Of a stretch of DNA of 20,374 nt, positions 1-7,469 are shown piece by piece; within the stretch, counting starts at the first letter, position 1, and the number at the start of each line of letters is the position of its first letter. Location of the stretch: assembly GCA_964466595.1 (NCBI GenBank), contig CAYXNR010000045.1, positions 1-20,374 of the forward strand, read 5' to 3'. A model generated the notes under the pieces. The model worked only from the letters and a program-made list of their open reading frames with translations, made no database searches and was not told where the DNA came from. The translations under genes were made by a program, and so were the position numbers. Source of the stretch: JABDGC01 sp964466595 (GTDB lineage Bacteria > Pseudomonadota > Gammaproteobacteria > DSM-16500).

Positions 1-31
1 TATTCCTTAATGAAGCGTAAAGTTTATACAC

Positions 32-101
32 TTCATCAACGAATTATGTAACCTATACAGCAAGGCCGGTGAATTCATCAACGAATTACCTAACCTATAC
101 A
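32..101. repeat. Two direct repeats of 28 bp, period 42 bp
   Basis: A 28-bp unit beginning TTCATCAACGAATTA and ending in ACCTATACA occurs at 32-59 and again at 74-101. The copies differ only at two adjacent bases (TG against CC), with a 14-bp spacer between them. No coding function is visible. The stretch 1-359 holds no convincing gene; the reading frames through it are made of repeat sequence. Confidence 0.8.
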
Positions 102-137
102 ATTGCAAGCCCTGCGCTTTTTGCAGGGCGTGGCAAT
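102..137. other. Imperfect hairpin in the 5' intergenic region
   Basis: The arms GCCCTGC (109-115) and GCAGGGC (123-129) pair perfectly. An outer ATTGC/GCAAT pair extends the structure imperfectly. There is no T-run after the stem in either direction, so it is not a canonical intrinsic terminator. It may end transcription of a gene left of the window or may be part of a repeat. Confidence 0.35.
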
Positions 138-225
138 CTCCTGAGAGTAAGCCGTCATTGTAGTTACAAACACCTTGCTTACCGTTATAATTTTTATAGT
201 TTTTAACCGTCATCCTGAGCACAGC

Positions 226-273
226 TGTCATCCTGCGCGCAGCGAAGGATCCTTCGCTGCGCTCAGGATGACA
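226..273. repeat. 48-bp palindrome of the TCATCCTGAGC...GCGAAGGATCC repeat type
   Basis: The 48 bases form a palindrome centred on GGATCC (247-252) with a single mismatched pair (C at 236 against the symmetrical position). A partial extra copy, GTCATCCTGAGC, precedes it from about 209. The same arm sequence is found around 10143-10214. Sequences with this core (TCATCCTGAGCG, GCGAAGGATC) are known as dispersed palindromic repeats in many bacterial genomes. A role here is not visible. Confidence 0.85.
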
Positions 274-310
274 GTTGCACTCGGGAGACAGTTGCACTCG
301 GGAGACAGTC
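270..310. repeat. 17-bp tandem duplication
   Basis: The unit GACAGTTGCACTCGGGA is present at 270-286 and 287-303, followed by the partial unit GACAGTC (304-310). It starts on the last bases of the 48-bp palindrome. This may be a slippage product or a trace of element insertion in the leader of the following gene. Confidence 0.8.
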
Positions 311-359
311 TTACAGGACCCTAGAAGGAAGCCCGAAGATAAAAGGATCTATATCGCTA

Positions 360-2102
360 ATGAAAAAATGCTACACATGGACAGCGCTTTTTATTGTAGG
401 AATCCTATATTGTATTTCCCTTCCCGCTTTTTCTGCCTTCCCAACACCCGTTACCCGCTCTAATGTTGTGCCGGCCTCAGCTCAGCCCGGGCCTGTCGGT
501 CAAACCTTTAACCAACAACCGCTAGAAGCAAGCCCCAATCCCCAGACGGTTCCCACACCGCCAGAGACCTCCACCCCTAGTGGCGCCGAAGCAAGCGGCA
601 TTAAATTTAAATTGACTCGGGTGGTTTTGGAAGGCAATACCGTTTTCTCCTATAGCCAATTGGAACCTTTATTTATTAAAAAAATTAATACCGTGATCTC
701 GGTTGCTGATCTTTTCCAACTGGTTGAAGACATCACTAATTTTTATCGCAATCAGGGCTACATCTTAACCCGCGCCATTTTGCCGCCACAACACGTAGAA
801 AATGGTACGGTTGTCATCCGTATCATTGAAGGCTTTATTCAAAATGTGTCAGTCATTGGGAAACCGCGGGGCGCGCAACAGCTTGTTCAAGCCTATGGAC
901 GTCATATCTCAGAAGACCGTCCTGTTCGCGTGCAAACGATGGAATATTATCTGCTCTTAGCCAATGAAATTCCCGGCACCACAGCGAGAGCTATTTTAGC
1001 GCCCTCTAAAAACACCGTTGGCGCCTCTGATCTCAATCTTGCGACCTATAACAGCATCTTAACCGGTTATTTTTCCTATGATAACTATGGCACGCGCTAT
1101 ATTGGGCCACAAGAAGATACCGGATCGATTTCAGCCAATTCAATCTTTCGTTCTGGGGATAGCACGCAGATCACCTACGGCACCACGCCCAAAGGTCGGG
1201 AACTCCGCTACTTTGATATGAATATGAATACGCCTTTGGGAACCGAAGGAATACGGTGGATCTTTGGTGGTAACGATTCCAGAACCCGCCCCTTATATAC
1301 GCTTGCTCCTTTAAAAATTGATGGTGATGCCAAGACCTTTTATACCAGCATCCAATATCCACTCGTTCGCACTCAAGCGAGCTCCGTCACCCTTGATGGC
1401 AGTTTTAATTATTTTGATAGCCAAGTCTTAACAATTCAGAATGCGCTTTTATATCGAGACCATATTCGCCCTATTCAGGTGGGAGGTTCTGCAACCCTTG
1501 CCGACCGCTATCGCGGCAATAATTTAATTAACTTTCATCTGCGACAGGGGCTCAACTTTTTAGGCGCGACGACCAACACCTCGCCCACCGCAACCACCTC
1601 TCGCCCAGGCGGCAGTGGTAATTTCACTAAACTCACCCTTCAAGCCAGTCGTCTCCAGCAGCTCTTCTGGAGACTCTCCTTTTTTGGTTTAGTACAAGGA
1701 CAATATGCCTTTAATCCTCTACTCACCTCAGAACAATTTGGCTATGGCGGCAGTCAGCTGGGAAGAGGTTATGATGCAGCAGAAATTATTGGAGATCGAG
1801 GCTTTGCCGGCAGTGCTGAAATGCGTCTGGATTTCTTCCCGGGGAAGATACTCTTGCAAACCATTGAGCTGTATTATTATTACGATGCTGGTGTGATTTG
1901 GAATATCAAATTCAACCCCGGCGTAAAAATGAAATCCAGCTGTACCTCGACTGGCTTTGGCGCTCGCTTTTCTTTATTGAAATATATTTATGGTAATCTG
2001 ATGTTTACTCAACCGCTCACCAAACAAGTGGCGGCTTTGGAATTTATTGGTGAAGGTCGCAGGCCACGTATTTTCTTTAGTTTAACCGCGCAGTTTAGTT
2101 AA
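360..2102 (+). CDS. TpsB/FhaC/ShlB-family outer-membrane transporter
   Basis: This is the beta-barrel partner of a two-partner (type Vb) secretion system; such proteins export, and sometimes activate, one large TpsA exoprotein across the outer membrane. The 580-residue length is normal. Residues 1-26 are a signal peptide (two lysines, then a hydrophobic core ending in AFSA). A proline-rich linker follows, then a POTRA_2 domain at about 82-158 (FKLTRVVLEGNTVFS...GYILTRAILPPQ...VVIRIIEGFI). The rest is the ShlB/FhaC barrel, with the conserved loop-6 RGY motif at 469-471 (LGRGYDAAEIIGDRG) and a C-terminal strand ending in FSLTAQFS. The ATG at 360 has an AAAGGA-like site 12 bases upstream. No TpsA gene with a filamentous-haemagglutinin signal lies on either side, so the substrate is unknown. 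Assignment to the family is firm; the substrate class (adhesin or haemolysin) is not. Confidence 0.9.
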   Translation: MKKCYTWTALFIVGILYCISLPAFSAFPTPVTRSNVVPASAQPGPVGQTFNQQPLEASPNPQTVPTPPETSTPSGAEASGIKFKLTRVVLEGNTVFSYSQLEPLFIKKINTVISVADLFQLVEDITNFYRNQGYILTRAILPPQHVENGTVVIRIIEGFIQNVSVIGKPRGAQQLVQAYGRHISEDRPVRVQTMEYYLLLANEIPGTTARAILAPSKNTVGASDLNLATYNSILTGYFSYDNYGTRYIGPQEDTGSISANSIFRSGDSTQITYGTTPKGRELRYFDMNMNTPLGTEGIRWIFGGNDSRTRPLYTLAPLKIDGDAKTFYTSIQYPLVRTQASSVTLDGSFNYFDSQVLTIQNALLYRDHIRPIQVGGSATLADRYRGNNLINFHLRQGLNFLGATTNTSPTATTSRPGGSGNFTKLTLQASRLQQLFWRLSFFGLVQGQYAFNPLLTSEQFGYGGSQLGRGYDAAEIIGDRGFAGSAEMRLDFFPGKILLQTIELYYYYDAGVIWNIKFNPGVKMKSSCTSTGFGARFSLLKYIYGNLMFTQPLTKQVAALEFIGEGRRPRIFFSLTAQFS

Positions 2103-2109
2103 GCAGATC

Positions 2110-2159
2110 CCCGCGAAGGTGATGATCAGGTATCTTTCCTACTAACGCGAATTCGCGGG
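2110..2159. terminator. Inverted repeat between convergent genes
   Basis: CCCGCGAA (2110-2117) pairs with TTCGCGGG (2152-2159) across a 34-base loop. The right arm overlaps a perfect 12-base palindrome, CGCGAATTCGCG (2146-2157), that could fold separately. It lies between two converging genes, where a shared terminator would be expected, but no T-run follows. The position supports the call more than the structure does. Confidence 0.35.
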
Positions 2160-2169
2160 ACGCAAGCGC

Positions 2170-4059
2170 TTAGATTTTAAAAACAGCCGCCGCCACAGAA
2201 GCAGAAGCAGGATCAGAATCCGGTACGTTTTTAATTGTTTTTTTAATTCGTTTTAGCTTTTTCATTGAGTCAGTTTCATTGCAAATTAAATGTTTGCCCG
2301 TTTGAAAATATTTTCTCCCCCAGAAAAACCCGTAAGGAATAATTCCCGTAGAAACACAGAGGCCTAAATTTTGGAAAAAGGCATTCAATCTTCGTTGACG
2401 CCCTAAAACATGTTCTGCTTGTTCGAGGGCTTTAATATTTTTAGCTTGAAAATCCTTCAGCTCCCAATCAAGATCCAGTTCTTTGGCATACCTTAAATTC
2501 TGCTCTAAGTTTTCTAGATAGTAAGTCATTTTTTTATATAAATGATCGGCTCGCCCAGAACTGATTTCCTGCTTTCGCTTTAGCAAGCTCTCGCTTTTTT
2601 TCTTCCATTCCTCCACTTCTTTTTTTGCACTTGCCAGATAAGCCTCTAGTTCGAGATCGAGCGGACGAGCTTCTTTCAGCCTTTCAGGAGAATTCTTCAA
2701 CAATTTCTCAATGAGAAAAAGTTCCTGTTCTGTATCTGCCCCCATATGAGCCACATCATCTTCGATATTTTTCTTAATTATTCTTTGAAGCAAAGCAGCT
2801 AAAAAAGAGTAGCGAGAAGAAATTTGTTTCACCCGAGAAAGCGTCGCTGTTCTGACTGCAGCTACTCTCCCCCAATGCAAGCAATACTGATTATATTCTT
2901 CAAGATTTTCCTGTGAGCAGGAATCTAATAAACCCTTGGAAAAGCCTAATTTTATTGCACAATAGAGCGCATCATTTAAGCCATGGCCTGCCTGATAATT
3001 AGCGCCTTGAAAAGTCTCCCCCACTAAAGCAAATAAGCGGTGTGAGTGTTTTCCACAAATAGCCGCCTGATTGGCTCGGTGAACCGAGACTGAAAAAACT
3101 GTCGATTTAATTTTATCTTTAGCCTTGCCATGTTTCTTACTGTTTTCAATTTCAAAGTCTAGCTCCTTACTCTGAGCATTCAGTATTTTTCTAGCCCGCG
3201 CTTCTAAATATTGTTTGATCTTTTCTTCTTCTTCCAGGCTCGGCTGATTTCTATCCTGTGGTAATAAGGCTCTAGGTAATTCCGCCGAGAGGCTACATTT
3301 TAATTTCCCCTGGTCTGCTGCTCGTTTATTATAAGAAAGTACAGCAAGCTGATTTTTTTCATAGTCGACTAAAAAATTTTTTTCAGGCAACTCAGGCTGA
3401 GCACCTTTTACTGTAAAATAGGCAAAGGCATGTCCTTCCGAGTGATATCTTTGTTCATACTGAATAAGTGATTTTCTTTCGCCATCTTGTATGATATTCG
3501 CCGCATGATGTTTTGGCCCATCTGCGCCGATAAAATAGTTAAAATGTAAGGAAAGGCTTGTCTTTTCTGGCTTGCTCAGCTCAACTCTGGCCTGACCTGT
3601 TTCAAGATCCGCTTCAACAAATTGCGCATGATGCAGATAATTCACCAAACCAGGGTTTTTATGGTTGAGATATGCCAATCTTCGCACTAAAAAACGTTCA
3701 ATGTCTTTTAAGGCGAGCGCTGAATTCATTTTCATTTCTTCTACAAACTTGAGGTCTTCCGGATGAAGTACGAGATCGGGAATCAGGGCCTTCTTTTCCT
3801 CTAATTCTTTCCGTAACCAGGATAAAAGCGTTTTACTATTAAAAGGATCGATACGGACGCCTTGAACGCGAACAAAATCAGGGGAACGGTCTCCAACCAG
3901 CAATACTTTTCTGCCACGAAAAGCCGCCATATAAGCTACCGTTAAAGCAGCTGGTCCCATGCCGGAAATGACAAGCTCATAAGTTTGGGGAACTTCTTTT
4001 TCTTCGAATTGTCCTTTTTGTTCTTCAATAGCAGAAAGCAGATTATCTTGTTCAAGCAT
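2170..4059 (-). CDS. FAD monooxygenase-like protein with helical C-terminal extension (copy 1)
   Basis: The N-terminal half resembles class A (PHBH-fold) flavoprotein hydroxylases, with some likeness to the MICAL flavin domain. An acidic leader (1-25) precedes the dinucleotide-binding loop GMGPAA (33-38). The strand end LLVGDRSPDFVRVQG recalls the R-x3-F-x-R segment of MICAL. The DG motif GADG is at 178-181. The second FAD motif (GD) reads VGETFQ at 346-351, with Glu in place of the usual Asp, followed by GHGLNDA (358-364). Residues about 370-560 are helical and Lys/Glu-rich, likely coiled coil. A hydrophobic segment (about 563-585, GIIPYGFFWGRKY) and a basic tail follow. The neighbour at 5471-7282 is a close paralogue in the same orientation with a similar promoter. 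FAD binding is likely; substrate and partner are unknown. The extension and promoter fit a secreted effector, but this is inference. Confidence 0.75.
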   Translation of the reverse strand: MLEQDNLLSAIEEQKGQFEEKEVPQTYELVISGMGPAALTVAYMAAFRGRKVLLVGDRSPDFVRVQGVRIDPFNSKTLLSWLRKELEEKKALIPDLVLHPEDLKFVEEMKMNSALALKDIERFLVRRLAYLNHKNPGLVNYLHHAQFVEADLETGQARVELSKPEKTSLSLHFNYFIGADGPKHHAANIIQDGERKSLIQYEQRYHSEGHAFAYFTVKGAQPELPEKNFLVDYEKNQLAVLSYNKRAADQGKLKCSLSAELPRALLPQDRNQPSLEEEEKIKQYLEARARKILNAQSKELDFEIENSKKHGKAKDKIKSTVFSVSVHRANQAAICGKHSHRLFALVGETFQGANYQAGHGLNDALYCAIKLGFSKGLLDSCSQENLEEYNQYCLHWGRVAAVRTATLSRVKQISSRYSFLAALLQRIIKKNIEDDVAHMGADTEQELFLIEKLLKNSPERLKEARPLDLELEAYLASAKKEVEEWKKKSESLLKRKQEISSGRADHLYKKMTYYLENLEQNLRYAKELDLDWELKDFQAKNIKALEQAEHVLGRQRRLNAFFQNLGLCVSTGIIPYGFFWGRKYFQTGKHLICNETDSMKKLKRIKKTIKNVPDSDPASASVAAAVFKI

Positions 4060-4087
4060 TTGATTTAGCTCTTTTTATGGAAAGGGT

Positions 4088-4131
4088 ATGATATCAAAAT
4101 TATCATATGAAAATATTATGGTTATATTAAG
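4088..4131 (-). promoter_or_regulatory. PmrA-box-like tandem motif and -10 upstream of copy 1
   Basis: On the minus strand, CTTAATATA-AC-CATAATATT (4131-4112) is a direct repeat of a 9-mer with a 2-base gap. Each half differs at one position from CTTAATATT, the half-site I recall for Legionella PmrA boxes. An 18-base spacer leads to TATCAT (4093-4088), a plausible -10. The other paralogue carries the same arrangement with identical spacing at 7311-7354. Regulation by a PmrA homologue is inferred. Confidence 0.5.
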
Positions 4132-4192
4132 AACAAATACCTGTTTTTTTGATTTTATCATTTATTAATCAAATGCTTACTGTGATTCACCC

Positions 4193-4235
4193 TGGCCTGC
4201 GCAAGGCCAAAAAGAGAAAACAGTGAAGCTGTTTT
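4193..4235. other. Two small hairpins between divergent genes
   Basis: TGGCCT-GCGCA-AGGCCA (4193-4209) and AAAACAG-TGAAG-CTGTTTT (4217-4235) are adjacent perfect hairpins in the gap between the divergently transcribed genes. Neither has a following T-run typical of an intrinsic terminator. They sit just upstream of the plus-strand promoter at 4252-4280 and could insulate or regulate it. Confidence 0.4.
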
Positions 4236-4251
4236 ATACATATGACACATT

Positions 4252-4280
4252 TTGACTCAATAATAAAAATACAGTATATT
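4252..4280 (+). promoter_or_regulatory. Sigma-70-type promoter for the unknown gene at 4341
   Basis: TTGACT (4252-4257) and TATATT (4275-4280) are separated by exactly 17 bases, a near-consensus -35/-10 pair. The predicted start of transcription lies about 50 bases before the ATG at 4341. It is the cleanest housekeeping-type promoter in the window. Confidence 0.65.
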
Positions 4281-4340
4281 TAATAATCAATTTTTACCCT
4301 ATTAATCGGTTATTTTTTATTGGTGAGAGGAAAAAGTCAG

Positions 4341-5351
4341 ATGCAACGCAAATTTCTTACAAATTGTACTCAAGATAAATTTTTCACACAATATCTAGAA
4401 GCCTCTTACACGGAAAGGCTCAGGCAAACAAAAAAAAGATTTAATCAATTTACACCTCAAGATAAGGAGTTGAGCCCCTATAAATTGCATGTTTCTTTAC
4501 ATAAAAATGACTATGTCAAATATAAAGATAAGATACTTGAAATTGCCCGGAGCCACCTTGAGGCAGGAACAGTGAATATTTTTAAGTTTACGAATGAGCA
4601 GGAAATAGAAAATACAATAGAGTATTGTTCTGAAGTAAGGGATTCTATTTCTGAATATAAAAAACTAATCGCTCGTAATGAAGAGGTTAACTTTCAATTG
4701 GAAAAGAGTTTCCTCCAGATTATCAATGAATACTTTAGAAAAGACTACGACTCTTCTCTTGATTTGTCTACCCTCGATAACATGCTACTTCTGATAGGTA
4801 AAACAATTCAAACCGCAGTCCGTTTTATTGATGGTGATCAATTTACTATTTATCTTCCTGCAGATTTTGATCGCGATAAAATCGTTCAGCTTTGCGCAGA
4901 ATTAGAGTCTTGCCTACAAGAAAATCAAGCCCTTCCTGGAGAAATATCGGATGTTGCCGTTCCTATTGGGGAATATACTAATTTGAGACAAGAGTTTCTC
5001 CGGCAGGATTTTGAGTTTATGAATGAATATGGCATGCTGCTTAAAAAAAGAATTAATGCCGTCAATACCAGTGAACTTGATGATTATAGTAGGACGCTTG
5101 TCGTGGAGGAGTTAAATACCAGTAGCTTACTCAACTATCTGCGTAGCAAGTTGACCCCCTTAGCCCCTTTGAACGAGCAGCATGCTTCTTCTGCTTTATT
5201 TCAACCCGCTTCGGCGCTCTCCTTAGTAAAAATACAGGAAGAAGAAAAAATAACTCCGCAAAACAGAAAAAAATCAAAAAAACAGCCCTCACGAAATTCG
5301 AATGCTGCCTCCTGCTCCCCCTTCCTCTGTTTTTCCAATAGAAAAGGGTAA
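4341..5351 (+). CDS. Unknown protein, possible effector
   Basis: A 336-residue protein I do not recognise. The ATG at 4341 is preferred because GAGAGG lies 10 bases upstream; the frame is open back to a TTG at 4320, but that start has no ribosome site. The protein is mostly helical, charged and without a signal peptide or membrane segment. Its last 50 residues change character: an acidic patch (QEEEK), then a Lys/Ser/Asn-rich stretch, then a cysteine-containing end (CSPFLCFSNRKG). A disordered tail with an acidic patch resembles Dot/Icm C-terminal signals, which is suggestive only. It lies in opposite orientation between the two flavoprotein paralogues and has its own promoter at 4252-4280. 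Coding status is supported by length, promoter and ribosome site. Confidence 0.75.
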   Translation: MQRKFLTNCTQDKFFTQYLEASYTERLRQTKKRFNQFTPQDKELSPYKLHVSLHKNDYVKYKDKILEIARSHLEAGTVNIFKFTNEQEIENTIEYCSEVRDSISEYKKLIARNEEVNFQLEKSFLQIINEYFRKDYDSSLDLSTLDNMLLLIGKTIQTAVRFIDGDQFTIYLPADFDRDKIVQLCAELESCLQENQALPGEISDVAVPIGEYTNLRQEFLRQDFEFMNEYGMLLKKRINAVNTSELDDYSRTLVVEELNTSSLLNYLRSKLTPLAPLNEQHASSALFQPASALSLVKIQEEEKITPQNRKKSKKQPSRNSNAASCSPFLCFSNRKG

Positions 5352-5470
5352 GCATTCTAAAATCATAGCCAATCAAATACGGCAGGCTAAGTTAAAGATT
5401 CGACCTCTCTTCCTTGCTCTTCTTCCGAAAGAAGAAAATTTCCTTGTTCAAACATAGCTTAGTTCTTCTT

Positions 5471-7282
5471 CTAGAAAAGGGGGCCCTTTTTAATAACTTT
5501 TTCACTCTCTTTTAGCTTCTTCAGTGAATCGGTTTCATGGCGAATTAAATGCTTGCCGGTTTGAAGATATTTTCTCCCCCAGAAAAATCCATAAGGAATA
5601 ATTCCTGTGCCAACACAAAGGGCTAGATTTTGGAAAAAGGCATTGGGTTTTCTTTGGCTTTCTAAAACATAATTGGCTTGCTTGATTGCTTCCAGTGTTT
5701 GATCTTGAAAATGAGAAATTTCTGAAGCTAGCTCCAGCTCTTTTTGATGTTTTAAATTCCACTCTAATTTTTGTAAATATAATTCCATTTTTTTATATAA
5801 ATCATTGGCTCGCCCATAACTGGCTTTTTCCTTTCGCTTCTTCAATTCCTCACTTTTATTCTTCCACACCTGCAGTTCTTTTTTTACTGCTGCTAAATAA
5901 GCCTCTGTTTCAGGATCCAGCTTGCGAGGCCAAAACAAATAGTACGGAAAGGGCTGCAGTAAGCGGTCGATCAAACTAAACTCCTTTGCTAACTCCGCAC
6001 TGACATAGCTGGCCTCATCTTCAAATACGGTTTTGCTTAATTTTTGCAAAAAAGAAGCAAGCAAAGAGGAACAAGAAGATATTTTTTTTACGCGCAGTAT
6101 TGCTTTTATATTGCTTTCAGCAAGGTTTCCCAAATACAAGCAATACTGATGGTATTCAGCAAGCATGGTTGCCGTCGGAAAAGAATTTAATAAAGAACCT
6201 AATCCTACTGCACAAGAGAGTGCATCATTAAGACCATGCCCCCCTTGATAGTGAGCGCCTTGGAAAGCATCCCCTAACAAAGCAAATAAACGTTGTGAAT
6301 TTTTTCCACAGACAACAGCTTGCTTGGCGCGATGAATTGAGACTGAAAAAATCGTAAACTTCATTTTATCTTTAGCCGCTCCGTGTTTTTTACTTTTTTC
6401 GATTTCAAAATGAAGCTTGCTGTCTTCCGCTCCCAAGAATTTTCTAGCACGTGCTTCTAAATATTGCTTAATATTGTGTTCTTCTTCTGGACAGAGCTGC
6501 TTGCTATCTCTCGGTAGGAGCTGCACGGGTAATTCCGCCGCGATACCACATTTTAATTTCCCCTGAGCTGCTGCTCGTTTATTAAAAGAAAACATGGCAA
6601 GATGATTATTTTCATAGTCGACTAAAAAACTTTTTTCAGGTAAGACAACCTGATTACCCTGCACCGTAAAATAAGCACTCGCATGTCCGTGAGAAGTATA
6701 TCTTTGCTCATACTCAATCAGCGCTTTTCTTTCGCCATCTTGTATGAGCGTCGCCGCATGATGTCTCGCTCCGTCAGCGCCTATAAAATAGGTAAAATTG
6801 ATTGGGAATTCTAGCTCGGGTTCTCTAACCTCAATGAGTGCCTGACCTGTTTCAAGATCAGCCGCAATAAATTGGGCATTTTTCAAGACACTCACCGAAC
6901 CTAAATAAGCCAATCTACGCCATAAAAAACGTTCAACCTCTTTCACGGCAATGGTTCCATTGGCTTTGATTTCTTCAATAAATTTTTTATCCCCATCATG
7001 GATTTCAGGGTAGGGGTCATTAATTTGCTCTAATTCCTCACGCAATAAAGACAAAAGAAGACTGCTATTATAGGAACGAAGATGTATTCCTTGAACCCGA
7101 ACGAAGTCAGCATAACGGTTACCGACTAGCAAAACAGTCTTGCCTCGACGAGCTGCCATACAAGCAGCCATCAAAGCAGCTGGTCCCATGCCGGAAATGA
7201 CGAGCTCATAGCTAGGGACTTCTTTTTCTTCAAGTTGTTCTTTTTGCTCTTCAATAGGAAGTGGATTTTCTTGTTCAGGCAT
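5471..7282 (-). CDS. FAD monooxygenase-like protein with helical C-terminal extension (copy 2)
   Basis: A 603-residue paralogue of the product of 2170-4059, clearly alike along the whole length. It has the same acidic leader, the loop GMGPAA (31-36), the FVRVQG segment, a GADG motif and the same coiled-coil-rich C-terminal half. Unlike copy 1 it keeps the canonical Asp in the second FAD motif (LLGDAFQGAHYQGGHGLNDA). The stretch before the C-terminus (NAFFQNLALCVGTGIIPYGF, then WGRKY and QTGKHLI) is almost the same in both copies, which suggests a functional module, perhaps membrane binding or a targeting signal. The tail is shorter (ends KKGPLF). The ATG at 7282 has AAAAGAGC a few bases upstream on the minus strand, as in copy 1. 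Class A flavoprotein fold is well supported; substrate unknown. Confidence 0.75.
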   Translation of the reverse strand: MPEQENPLPIEEQKEQLEEKEVPSYELVISGMGPAALMAACMAARRGKTVLLVGNRYADFVRVQGIHLRSYNSSLLLSLLREELEQINDPYPEIHDGDKKFIEEIKANGTIAVKEVERFLWRRLAYLGSVSVLKNAQFIAADLETGQALIEVREPELEFPINFTYFIGADGARHHAATLIQDGERKALIEYEQRYTSHGHASAYFTVQGNQVVLPEKSFLVDYENNHLAMFSFNKRAAAQGKLKCGIAAELPVQLLPRDSKQLCPEEEHNIKQYLEARARKFLGAEDSKLHFEIEKSKKHGAAKDKMKFTIFSVSIHRAKQAVVCGKNSQRLFALLGDAFQGAHYQGGHGLNDALSCAVGLGSLLNSFPTATMLAEYHQYCLYLGNLAESNIKAILRVKKISSCSSLLASFLQKLSKTVFEDEASYVSAELAKEFSLIDRLLQPFPYYLFWPRKLDPETEAYLAAVKKELQVWKNKSEELKKRKEKASYGRANDLYKKMELYLQKLEWNLKHQKELELASEISHFQDQTLEAIKQANYVLESQRKPNAFFQNLALCVGTGIIPYGFFWGRKYLQTGKHLIRHETDSLKKLKESEKVIKKGPLF

Positions 7283-7310
7283 TTGATTTAGCTCTTTTAT
7301 AGCAAAGGAT

Positions 7311-7354
7311 ATGATAGCAAAATAAGCATATTAAAATTTTATGATTATATTATG
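7311..7354 (-). promoter_or_regulatory. PmrA-box-like tandem motif and -10 upstream of copy 2
   Basis: On the minus strand, CATAATATA-AT-CATAAAATT (7354-7335) is a degenerate direct repeat of the 9-mer seen upstream of copy 1, again with a 2-base gap. An 18-base spacer precedes TATCAT (7316-7311). The sequence upstream is also similar between the copies (GATTTTAT...ATTAATCAA). Each half-site has two mismatches to CTTAATATT, so this copy is the weaker one. Confidence 0.4.
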
Positions 7355-7446
7355 GTCAATATAATCTTTCTATGGATTTTATTCATGATTAATCAATTGG
7401 TTGCCGCAAAAAGAATAGCGTATTCAAAATAACCACGGTAATCTGA

Positions 7447-7458
7447 CTATAGTTATAG
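7447..7458. promoter_or_regulatory. Inverted repeat, possible antitoxin operator
   Basis: CTATA-GT-TATAG forms a 5-bp inverted repeat just before the ribosome site (AAAGG, 7459-7463) of the antitoxin gene. Phd/YefM proteins commonly bind palindromes at their own promoter. The arms are short, so chance is possible. Confidence 0.3.
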
Positions 7459-7469
7459 AAAGGTGCCCC

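Noticed and set aside
7..297. A 96-codon minus-strand open frame
   Set aside because: It runs through the 28-bp direct repeats, the palindrome and the 17-bp duplication. Its sequence follows the repeats and shows no protein-like features.
2146..2157. Perfect palindrome CGCGAATTCGCG as a regulatory site
   Set aside because: It lies between convergent gene ends and is best explained as part of the inverted repeat there; there is no promoter nearby.
4320..4340. TTG or GTG start for the unknown gene at 4341
   Set aside because: The GAGAGG ribosome site falls between these codons and the ATG at 4341, so it serves the ATG.
5131..5376. An 81-codon minus-strand frame opposite the tail of the unknown gene
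   Set aside because: It is antisense to the lysine/serine-rich tail and has low-complexity composition, with no ribosome site or family likeness.
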